Below are positions 1-4,935 of a stretch of DNA of 5,825 nucleotides, one piece after another. Made by a program: the position numbers and the translations under genes. The stretch is from an uncultured Lachnospiraceae bacterium (lineage in GTDB: Bacteria > Bacillota > Clostridia > Lachnospirales > Lachnospiraceae): positions 1 to 5,825 of the forward strand of contig CADCOU010000133.1 in NCBI GenBank assembly GCA_902803155.1, written 5' to 3'. The stretch's first letter is position 1; the number at the start of each line of letters is the position of its first letter. The notes beneath the pieces are model-generated. The model searched no databases and was not told where the DNA came from. It saw only the letters and a list, made by a program, of their open reading frames with translations.

Positions 1-95
1 ACATACAGCACCAGTGTCCGGTTTGCGATGGACTTTCCTTTCTGATAGACGACTGAAAAATCCCTGGTCTTTTTTAAACTTTCCGTTTTTTTCAT
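1..95 (-). CDS. rnpA: RNase P protein component, N-terminal part (cut by window edge)
   Basis: Reading leftward from the ATG at 95-93 gives 31 complete codons before the window ends. The peptide begins MKKTESLKKTRDFSVVYQKG and continues with KSIANRTLVLY. This is the conserved start of RnpA, including the 'L+K+-DF--V---G' block. RnpA is a small basic protein that binds the catalytic RNA of RNase P and helps it recognise and cleave the 5' leader of precursor tRNAs. It lies downstream of rpmH in the same direction, the usual bacterial pairing. The start is preceded by only a weak GAGA Shine-Dalgarno-like sequence (104-101), directly after the U-tract of an intrinsic terminator. No in-frame start exists further upstream because the region is T-rich terminator sequence. 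The remaining roughly 80 or more residues lie outside the window. Identification is firm from the peptide plus the context. Confidence 0.93.
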   Translation of the reverse strand, partial: MKKTESLKKTRDFSVVYQKGKSIANRTLVLY

Positions 96-104
96 AGCAT
101 TCTC

Positions 105-140
105 AAAAAAAAGAGTTTCGAACCGGAACTTCGAAACTCT
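105..140 (-). terminator. Intrinsic terminator between rpmH and rnpA
   Basis: On the minus strand an 11-bp perfect stem (arms 140-130 and 122-112, AGAGTTTCGAA / TTCGAAACTCT) closes a 7-base loop and runs directly into eight T residues (112-105; the first closes the stem). That is a textbook Rho-independent terminator for leftward transcription. It has no U-tract in the rightward direction. It sits 12 bases after the rpmH stop codon and 9 bases before the rnpA start, so it should stop most rpmH transcripts and let only some read into rnpA. Partial termination here would give much more L34 than RnpA. Termination efficiency is inferred, not seen. Confidence 0.92.
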
Positions 141-152
141 CCTCAAACCTTC

Positions 153-287
153 TTATGCGGAAAGAACTTTTCTTCCCTTGGCTCTTCTTGCCTGGAGAAC
201 TTTTCTGCCGCCCTTTGTGCTCATTCTGCTGCGGAAGCCATGGACTTTCGATCTCTGTCTCTTCTTAGGCTGAAATGTCATTTTCAT
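153..287 (-). CDS. rpmH: 50S ribosomal protein L34 (bL34)
   Basis: The complete gene encodes 44 residues, the standard length for bL34. It starts MKMTFQPKKRQRSKVHGFRS and ends RRAKGRKVLSA, with the family's KRxRxKxHGFRxRM core at residues 9-22 and the basic GGRKVLxARRxKGRKxLSA tail at 26-44. bL34 is a very basic protein of the large ribosomal subunit that packs against 23S rRNA. A strong Shine-Dalgarno run of G residues (AAGGGGGTG, near 303-295) lies about 7 bases before the ATG. The gene is the first of the leftward rpmH-rnpA operon. It is driven by a near-consensus promoter about 85 bases upstream and followed at once by an intrinsic terminator. It was too short to stand out as a long reading frame, but sequence and position leave little doubt. 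Confidence 0.98.
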   Translation of the reverse strand: MKMTFQPKKRQRSKVHGFRSRMSTKGGRKVLQARRAKGRKVLSA

Positions 288-371
288 AAACGCTGCACCC
301 CCTTCACTTCCCAGTAATCTATCTTAATGGGTTTCTATAATCCCGCCATATTTCGAGAAAACATCGCTCTC

Positions 372-400
372 ATTATATGCAGATGCCGTATACGCGTCAA
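372..400 (-). promoter_or_regulatory. Sigma-A promoter for rpmH-rnpA
   Basis: On the minus strand TTGACG (400-395) and a perfect TATAAT (377-372) are separated by exactly 17 bases. This differs from the housekeeping consensus at one position only. Transcription should begin near 365, giving a leader of roughly 78 bases before rpmH. DnaA-box-like sequences lie directly upstream of it (410-430), so DnaA binding could influence it; that influence is an inference. Strength and spacing fit the high demand for a ribosomal protein. Confidence 0.9.
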
Positions 401-409
401 GAATAAAAG

Positions 410-517
410 TTCTCCACTGTTTTTTCCACTTTTTTCAAAAAACTGGTGGACAATTCGTTTATAAAAGGTGGATATCTTTCAGAAAGTCTGTAAATATCAA
501 GGTTCTGTTTATCCACA
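410..517. other. oriC upstream DnaA-box cluster
   Basis: Five matches to the DnaA box (consensus TTATCCACA) lie between rpmH and dnaA. They are TTCTCCACT at 410-418 (2 mismatches), TTTTCCACT at 422-430 (2 mismatches), TTGTCCACC on the minus strand at 453-445 (2 mismatches), ATATCCACC on the minus strand at 475-467 (2 mismatches), and a perfect TTATCCACA at 509-517. The first two share a phase of 12 bases and the two reversed ones are 22 bases apart, about one and two helical turns. The perfect box lies 18 bases upstream of the predicted dnaA -35, a suitable place for DnaA to repress its own gene. In B. subtilis an equivalent upstream cluster forms half of a bipartite origin. The perfect box is certain; the weaker ones are supported mainly by clustering. 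Confidence 0.8.
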
Positions 518-535
518 CCGATCCCTTTCGCTTAT

Positions 536-564
536 TTGAAATACGGCGGGTTTTTTTATAAAAT
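536..564 (+). promoter_or_regulatory. Probable sigma-A promoter of dnaA
   Basis: TTGAAA (536-541) and TAAAAT (559-564) are separated by 17 bases, each with one mismatch to the housekeeping consensus. The predicted start of transcription is near 571, giving a leader of about 45 bases. The perfect DnaA box at 509-517 is just upstream, which suggests autoregulation by DnaA. An alternative -10, TATAAA at 557-562, would leave a less favourable 15-base spacer. Confidence 0.65.
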
Positions 565-615
565 TGGATGTGATATTGTGTTGCAGTTCTTCGTGTATCA
601 GACAGGTTATTTATT

Positions 616-1998
616 ATGGAAATCAGTAAAGAAACATGGGACGAGATCCTTCAGAGTGTCAAGAAGGAATTCGATGTATCAAATGTGGCTTTCCAGACAT
701 GGCTGCAGCCGCTGGAAGTACACGGCGTACGGGATAATACCGTGATCATCCTGGTTCCCACCGGGCAGATGGGAATTGACTATATCTCAAAAAAATATGT
801 ATTTCCCCTGAAAGTTGCCGTTGCCGAGATCACCGGTACAGAGTATGAGATCGGATTCATCCTGCCGGAAGAAGCAAAAGAGGACGCTCTTCGCAGCAGC
901 AGCAAGGCAAAATCAGATATACCCGGCAATGATCCGAAAATTAATATGAATCTTCTGGATGCGGGACTGAACCCGAAGTATACCTTCGATACGTTCGTCG
1001 TCGGATCCAATAATAAGTTTGCTCATTCAGCGGCAGTCGCCGTCGCGGAGTCTCCCGGACGCATGTACAATCCTCTTTTCATATACGGAGGACCCGGGCT
1101 CGGCAAAACACATCTGATGCATGCGATCGCGGGCCATATCATAAGCACCCAACCGGAAAAGAAGGTCCGTTATGTTTCATCCGAGACATTTACGAACGAA
1201 CTGATCGATGCACTGAGAAACTCCAATAACGTTTCCCTGATCAATGCGTTCCGGCACCGTTACCGCAACATCGACATTCTTCTGATCGACGACATCCAGT
1301 TTATTATAGGAAAGGAATCCACTCAGGAAGAGTTTTTCCATACTTTCAATGAACTGATCGGAAGAGAAAAACAGATCATTATCTCCTCGGACCGTCCTCC
1401 GAAGGAATTCGATACGCTGGATGAGAGACTGCGCACCAGATTTGCTTCCGGTCTTCTTGCCGATATCCAGATGCCTGACTATGAGACCAGAATGGCCATC
1501 CTGCAGAAAAAAGCGGAGATGGAGGGATACTCTATAAATAATGAAGTGTTCCAGTACATCGCGACAAACATTAAGTCCAATATCCGTGAACTGGAAGGCG
1601 CATTAACAAAACTGATCGCACTCAGCCGTGTGGAGAACAGGGAGATCACGATCGAGCTGGCAGAAGATGCCCTGAAGGAATTCATTTCTCCGGATGAGAA
1701 GAGAGAAGTAACTGCCGAACTGATCATCAATACGGTAGCGGAGCATTTCAATATTCCGGTCCAGGATATCAAAGGATCCAAGCGAAACTCCGAGATCGTC
1801 CAGCCCAGACAGATCGTCATGTATCTTTGCCGCAACATGACCAACATGTCATTCAATTCAATCGGCGACGCGCTCGGAAAAAGGGATCACTCCACTGTCA
1901 TATACGGAATAAATAAGGTAGAAGACGATATCAAGCAATTTGATGAATTCCGCAGGACGATCGACGTGCTGAAAAAAAAGATAAGCCCGTCAAACTGA
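616..1998 (+). CDS. dnaA: Chromosomal replication initiator protein DnaA
   Basis: DnaA is the AAA+ ATPase that binds DnaA boxes at oriC, forms a helical filament, melts the origin and recruits the helicase. The 460-residue product is of normal length with all four domains. Domain I is at about residues 1-85, a short variable linker covers about 86-115, the AAA+ domain runs from about 118 to 340, and the DNA-binding domain IV from about 360 to 460. Visible motifs are Walker A GGPGLGKTH (158-166), Walker B ILLIDD (221-226), sensor 1 around IISSD (255-259), the arginine-finger segment RLRTRF (271-276, finger probably R275), sensor 2 IRELEGAL (323-330, R324), and the domain IV signature GKRDHSTV (421-428). 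After the arginine finger the sequence reads ASGLLADI, where many relatives carry a Trp before GL. The Shine-Dalgarno is weak (AGGT at 604-607, 8 bases before ATG); no in-frame alternative start was seen upstream. DnaA boxes flank the gene on both sides. Confidence 0.99.
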   Translation: MEISKETWDEILQSVKKEFDVSNVAFQTWLQPLEVHGVRDNTVIILVPTGQMGIDYISKKYVFPLKVAVAEITGTEYEIGFILPEEAKEDALRSSSKAKSDIPGNDPKINMNLLDAGLNPKYTFDTFVVGSNNKFAHSAAVAVAESPGRMYNPLFIYGGPGLGKTHLMHAIAGHIISTQPEKKVRYVSSETFTNELIDALRNSNNVSLINAFRHRYRNIDILLIDDIQFIIGKESTQEEFFHTFNELIGREKQIIISSDRPPKEFDTLDERLRTRFASGLLADIQMPDYETRMAILQKKAEMEGYSINNEVFQYIATNIKSNIRELEGALTKLIALSRVENREITIELAEDALKEFISPDEKREVTAELIINTVAEHFNIPVQDIKGSKRNSEIVQPRQIVMYLCRNMTNMSFNSIGDALGKRDHSTVIYGINKVEDDIKQFDEFRRTIDVLKKKISPSN

Positions 1999-2000
1999 TG

Positions 2001-2029
2001 TTATCCACTTATTTTTCCACATATCCACC
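2001..2029 (+). other. DnaA-box triplet directly after dnaA
   Basis: Three same-direction boxes start two bases after the dnaA stop codon: TTATCCACT at 2001-2009 (1 mismatch to TTATCCACA), TTTTCCACA at 2013-2021 (1 mismatch) and ATATCCACC at 2021-2029 (2 mismatches). Their TCCAC cores are offset by 12 and 8 bases. Together with the boxes near 2230-2246 they form the downstream half of a bipartite origin, equivalent to the B. subtilis dnaA-dnaN gap. Weaker matches in the same gap are TGTGGAGAG at 2136-2144 (reverse orientation) and TTATCCAAG at 2187-2195. Confidence 0.85.
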
Positions 2030-2082
2030 GTTTAAACGAGTGAATGACGTGTGAAATGACCGTTGGAAGCGGTTGATGAAAC

Positions 2083-2108
2083 TGACCGTCACAGACGTCT
2101 GACAGTCA
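2083..2108. repeat. Imperfect inverted repeat in the oriC spacer
   Basis: A perfect 10-bp palindrome CAGACGTCTG (2092-2101) lies inside a looser inverted repeat, TGAC at 2083-2086 matching GTCA at 2105-2108. An alternative hairpin, GACAG (2101-2105) with CTGTC (2110-2114) around a 4-base loop, overlaps it. There is no following T-run, so it is not an intrinsic terminator for dnaA. It lies between the two groups of DnaA boxes. Its role is unknown. Confidence 0.5.
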
Positions 2109-2229
2109 TCTGTCTGCGACATGTCCGGAGCCCTGTGTGGAGAGAAGGGCGGTTATCCTGTTTGAACAATATATCTCTCCAACACATTATCCAAGCAAAA
2201 AAGCCTGCATATATAAAGACGGAAGAAGC

Positions 2230-2288
2230 ATTTCCACCTTTCCACAGGCTATAATAAGAATAATACGGATCTTGTTTTTATTTATTTG
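2230..2288 (+). other. Candidate oriC unwinding site: DnaA boxes, DnaA-trio and T-rich element
   Basis: Two tandem box-like sequences, ATTTCCACC (2230-2238, 3 mismatches) and CTTTCCACA (2238-2246, 2 mismatches), have cores 8 bases apart. They are followed by the short GC step GGC (2247-2249) and then a three-base periodic run, TAA TAA GAA TAA TAC (2252-2266), in which every triplet has a central A. Next comes a T-rich stretch (about 2271-2287). Box, GC cluster, trinucleotide repeat and AT-rich DNA in that order is the arrangement described for the B. subtilis basal unwinding system, where DnaA moves from the boxes onto single-stranded trinucleotides. Because the boxes are degenerate and TATAAT at 2250-2255 could instead be a -10 element, this is a well-supported candidate and not proof. 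Confidence 0.7.
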
Positions 2289-2305
2289 AGGAAGGCGATA
2301 ACGGT

Positions 2306-3406
2306 ATGAAGATCACAGCTGCAAAACAGGAACTGGTGAAATCTCTTGGAATTGTTCTGAAGGCGGTTCCTTCTAAAACAACCATGAGTATACTCTATTG
2401 TATTCTGATCGACGCGACTGTCGATACAATCAGATTCACCGGAAATGATATGGAGCTCGGCATCGAAACGCAGGTCAACGGAACAATCGAAGAGAGAGGT
2501 ATGATCTGCCTGGATGCAAAGCTGCTTTCCGAGATCATACGGAAGATGCCGGATGCGGATGTGACGATAGAGACCACACCGGATTACCAGACGATGATAA
2601 CCTGTGAGAATTCCGTGTTCCGTATTGTCGGAAAAGACGGAACGGAATTCAGTCCTCTTCCTTCCGTAGATAAAGAAAATCCGGTCATTATGAATCAGTT
2701 CCAGCTGCGCGAACTGATCCGTCAGACGATTTTCTCGATCTCACCGAATGATGCGAATAAGATTATGACAGGTGAGAATCTGCAGATCCATGAAAATGAA
2801 TTGCGCATGACAGCGCTTGACGGACATCGTATTGCTATCCGGCAGCTGAATCTTGATGCGTCTTATGAAGATTTTGAGGCGATCATTCCCGGAAAGACGC
2901 TGAGTGAGATCAGCAAGATTGTGTCCGGTGAGATCGATGATGAGGTTCGAGTCTATTTTACCAAAAATCAGATCCTGTTTGAGATGGACGGGACACTTGT
3001 TGTATCCAGACTGATCGACGGAAAGTACTTCCGTATCGATCAGATGCTTTCGAATGATTATGAGACAAAGATCAAAGTAAAGAAAGCTGCGTTTATGAGT
3101 GCGGTAGACAGGGCGATGCTATTCACCAGTGAATCCGATAAAGGAACTCTGGTGCTGACGATCGGTTCCGATACCATGAATCTGGCGATTCGTTCTTCGG
3201 TGGGATCCATGTCGGACGATGTGGCTGTGGAATGTGAAGGAAAAGATCTGAGGATCGGATTTAATCCGAAGTTTATCCTGGATGCGCTCCGTGTAATCGA
3301 TGAAGAAGAGATATCGATCTATTTCCTGAATTCCAAGGCGCCATGCTTTATCAGGGATGATGCGGGATCCTATATCTATCTGGTACTTCCGGTCAACTTC
3401 GTGTAA
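2306..3406 (+). CDS. dnaN: DNA polymerase III beta subunit (sliding clamp)
   Basis: DnaN forms a dimeric ring around DNA that tethers the replicative polymerase and docks ligase, mismatch-repair and other proteins. The 366-residue product has the normal family length and should fold into three similar domains, roughly 1-120, 125-245 and 246-366. Recognisable blocks are the N-terminal MKITAAKQEL, FSPLPSV near 115-121 at the first domain boundary, ALDGHRIAI (170-178, matching the family TDGHRLA motif), and the C-terminal LVLPVNFV, which helps form the pocket that binds clamp-binding peptides. A Shine-Dalgarno GAGGAAGG (2288-2295) lies 10 bases before the ATG. The gene follows dnaA across the oriC gap, so it may be read from the dnaA promoter and also from a local promoter, with TATAAT at 2250-2255 as the only -10 candidate seen. 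No abnormality is visible. Confidence 0.99.
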   Translation: MKITAAKQELVKSLGIVLKAVPSKTTMSILYCILIDATVDTIRFTGNDMELGIETQVNGTIEERGMICLDAKLLSEIIRKMPDADVTIETTPDYQTMITCENSVFRIVGKDGTEFSPLPSVDKENPVIMNQFQLRELIRQTIFSISPNDANKIMTGENLQIHENELRMTALDGHRIAIRQLNLDASYEDFEAIIPGKTLSEISKIVSGEIDDEVRVYFTKNQILFEMDGTLVVSRLIDGKYFRIDQMLSNDYETKIKVKKAAFMSAVDRAMLFTSESDKGTLVLTIGSDTMNLAIRSSVGSMSDDVAVECEGKDLRIGFNPKFILDALRVIDEEEISIYFLNSKAPCFIRDDAGSYIYLVLPVNFV

Positions 3407-3462
3407 TATATCGCCCGGTCTCTATGCGAGGACGATATAAAATAAAAATGAGGAACAAATAC

Positions 3463-3684
3463 ATGAGAGATTTTACCCTGCGTGCAGGAGAGGAATATAT
3501 CAAGCTCGGCCAGCTTCTGAAGGCTGCCGGTCTTGTGGATGAGGGATCGGATGCCAAGCATGCGATCGAGAATGAAGAAGTAACTGTCAATGGTGAGGTC
3601 TGCACGATGCGCGGCAAAAAGATCCATGACGGTGATATAGTCGGTTTTGAGAGTGAAGAAATTCATGTACATCAGCACGCTTAA
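3463..3684 (+). CDS. yaaA: S4-domain RNA-binding protein YaaA (RlbA family)
   Basis: A small S4-like protein of 73 residues starting MRDFTLRAGEEYIKLGQLLK. The S4 fold covers about residues 11-65, with the LGQLLKAAGLV helix (15-25), the AKHAI helix (31-35) and the EVTVNGEV beta hairpin (39-46), then GKKIHDGDIV (51-60). S4 domains bind structured RNA; this family is found between dnaN and recF in many Firmicutes, and its exact role is unsettled. In-frame ATGs also exist at 3424 and 3448, but the one at 3463 is preferred: AGGA at 3451-3454 lies 8 bases before it, and the resulting length matches the roughly 70-residue family. The end overlaps recF by 20 bases, which suggests translational coupling. 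The C-terminal tail HVHQHA is histidine-rich; whether it binds metal is unknown. Confidence 0.92.
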   Translation: MRDFTLRAGEEYIKLGQLLKAAGLVDEGSDAKHAIENEEVTVNGEVCTMRGKKIHDGDIVGFESEEIHVHQHA

Positions 3685-4756
3685 ACTGGAAAACTTTCGC
3701 AATTACGATGGTCTGGAGCTGTCTTTTTCCAAAGGTGCCAATCTGTTTTACGGGGATAACGCACAGGGGAAAACGAACATACTCGAGGCCATCTATTTTT
3801 GCGGGACGACCCGGTCTCACAGAACCTCCAGGGACAGGGAACTGATCAGGTTTGATGTGGATGAAGCACATCTCCGGATGGAGATGACAAAGAAAGAGAT
3901 CGATTACAGGATCGATATGCATCTGAAAAAGGCCAGGGCAAAGGGAATCGCGATCAACGGAGTTTCTATCCGAAAGGCACAGGAACTGATCGGGCTGGGT
4001 CATTTTATTTTCTTTTCTCCGGAAGATCTCGGCATCATTAAGAATGGTCCTTCCGAAAGAAGACGCTTTCTCGATATGGAGCTCTGTCAGCTGGATAAGG
4101 TGTATGTCTCATCCCTGTCCGACTATAACAGGATCCTCCTTCAGAGAAATAAACTTCTGAAGGATCTTAGTCTGAAGCCGCAGGATATGGATACTCTGGA
4201 CGTCTGGGACAAGCAGCTGGTCCGGTACGGGTCTGCCCTGATCCGTTCCAGAGAGCAGTTTGTACAGAAACTCGGTGAGATCATACTTCCGATCCATGAG
4301 AAACTGAGCGGCGGAAAAGAGAAAATCTGTGTCGGTTACGAAAAAAATGTATCTGTTGAAGATTTTGAAAAGGTTCTTGCTGCCGGCCGGGAAAAAGATC
4401 TGTATCTGAAATCTACGGAAACCGGTCCTCACAGAGATGATCTCAGTTTCAGCGTGAACGGGATCGATATCCGGCACTTCGGATCTCAGGGACAGCAGAG
4501 ATCTGCTGCCTTATCTCTGAAGCTAGCCGAGATAGAACTGGTCAAAGATGCTGCAGGGGATATTCCGGTGCTGCTTCTGGATGATGTTCTGTCAGAACTG
4601 GATACGAACCGGCAGCATTATCTGCTGGATTCGATCGGGGATATACAGACCTTCATAACCTGTACCGGCCTGGAAGAATATGAGAAGAGTCCCATGCAGA
4701 TCGACCGGATCTTCCGGGTGAATGAGGGGAAGGTATCTGTACCTGCGTCATTATAA
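3665..4756 (+). CDS. recF: DNA replication and repair protein RecF
   Basis: RecF is an SMC/ABC-like ATPase that, with RecO and RecR, loads RecA on gapped DNA at stalled or damaged forks. The product from this ATG is 363 residues, close to the usual 360-375. It starts MYISTLKLENFRNY, the typical RecF N-terminus. Motifs are Walker A GDNAQGKT (30-37), the ABC signature SQGQQR (274-279), and Walker B plus D-loop VLLLDDVLSELD (302-313). The FFSPEDL block is at 116-122, and GPHRDDL at 254-260 is also family-typical. A TTG at 3647 would add six residues, but the ATG at 3665 matches the family start and has a purine-rich GTGAAGAA just before it. The start lies within the end of yaaA in another frame, so the two are probably co-translated. 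A terminator-like hairpin follows about 80 bases after the stop. Confidence 0.98.
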   Translation: MYISTLKLENFRNYDGLELSFSKGANLFYGDNAQGKTNILEAIYFCGTTRSHRTSRDRELIRFDVDEAHLRMEMTKKEIDYRIDMHLKKARAKGIAINGVSIRKAQELIGLGHFIFFSPEDLGIIKNGPSERRRFLDMELCQLDKVYVSSLSDYNRILLQRNKLLKDLSLKPQDMDTLDVWDKQLVRYGSALIRSREQFVQKLGEIILPIHEKLSGGKEKICVGYEKNVSVEDFEKVLAAGREKDLYLKSTETGPHRDDLSFSVNGIDIRHFGSQGQQRSAALSLKLAEIELVKDAAGDIPVLLLDDVLSELDTNRQHYLLDSIGDIQTFITCTGLEEYEKSPMQIDRIFRVNEGKVSVPASL

Positions 4757-4772
4757 AGACCGCAGCCGGGAC

Positions 4773-4796
4773 AAACAGTCAGAAAAACAGTCAGAA
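4773..4796. repeat. Two tandem copies of a 12-base unit after recF
   Basis: AAACAGTCAGAA occurs twice with no gap (4773-4784 and 4785-4796), followed by a partial third copy with one extra A (AAAACAG, 4797-4803). It lies in the non-coding gap between recF and gyrB. Most likely it is slippage-derived; no function can be read from it. Confidence 0.8.
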
Positions 4797-4834
4797 AAAA
4801 CAGATGGTTATACAGGAATAGAAGACGGATTTTC

Positions 4835-4880
4835 AGAAGGCAGCCTGCGTGCGGGCTGTCTTCTTTCATGGTCTTTTTTT
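4835..4880 (+). terminator. Probable terminator after recF
   Basis: A hairpin with arms 4835-4847 and 4852-4864 forms about 13 pairs, including two G-U pairs, closed by a 4-base loop (CGTG). The T-run does not follow directly: only TTTC follows the stem, then a T-rich stretch at 4872-4880 after CATGG. This makes it a plausible but imperfect Rho-independent terminator that could end the dnaA-recF transcript and leave gyrB to its own promoter. Partial read-through is likely. Confidence 0.6.
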
Positions 4881-4897
4881 ACAAGATGTGGTATAAT
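4869..4897 (+). promoter_or_regulatory. Extended -10 promoter of gyrB
   Basis: A perfect TATAAT (4892-4897) is preceded by TG one base upstream (4889-4890), forming an extended -10 element. The -35 region at 17-base spacing (4869-4874, TGGTCT) is a poor match, which extended -10 promoters tolerate. Initiation is expected near 4904, leaving a leader of about 32 bases. The terminator hairpin lies just upstream, so gyrB appears to be an independently regulated unit. Gyrase genes are often supercoiling-sensitive; that cannot be judged from sequence alone. Confidence 0.8.
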
Positions 4898-4935
4898 ACT
4901 ACCAAATGCGTATTCAGATATAGTGCGGAGGAATT

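Noticed and set aside
536..745. A 69-codon frame on the plus strand overlapping the start of dnaA
   Set aside because: It starts at a TTG inside the dnaA promoter, has no ribosome site, and is out of frame with the well-supported dnaA gene.
1479..1856. A 125-codon minus-strand frame inside dnaA
   Set aside because: It is wholly antisense to the conserved AAA+ and DNA-binding domains of dnaA and shows no domain of its own.
2083..2114. Inverted repeats after dnaA considered as a terminator
   Set aside because: The stems are short and compete with each other, and no T-run follows. An intrinsic terminator is not supported.
2063..2254. A 63-codon plus-strand frame between dnaA and dnaN
   Set aside because: It begins at TTG with no Shine-Dalgarno, runs through the origin's repeats and DnaA boxes, and its peptide resembles no family I recognise. 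The non-coding origin explains the DNA better.
3587..4003. A 138-codon minus-strand frame across yaaA and recF
   Set aside because: It lies antisense to two firmly identified genes, has no recognisable domain and looks like a shadow of their codon use.
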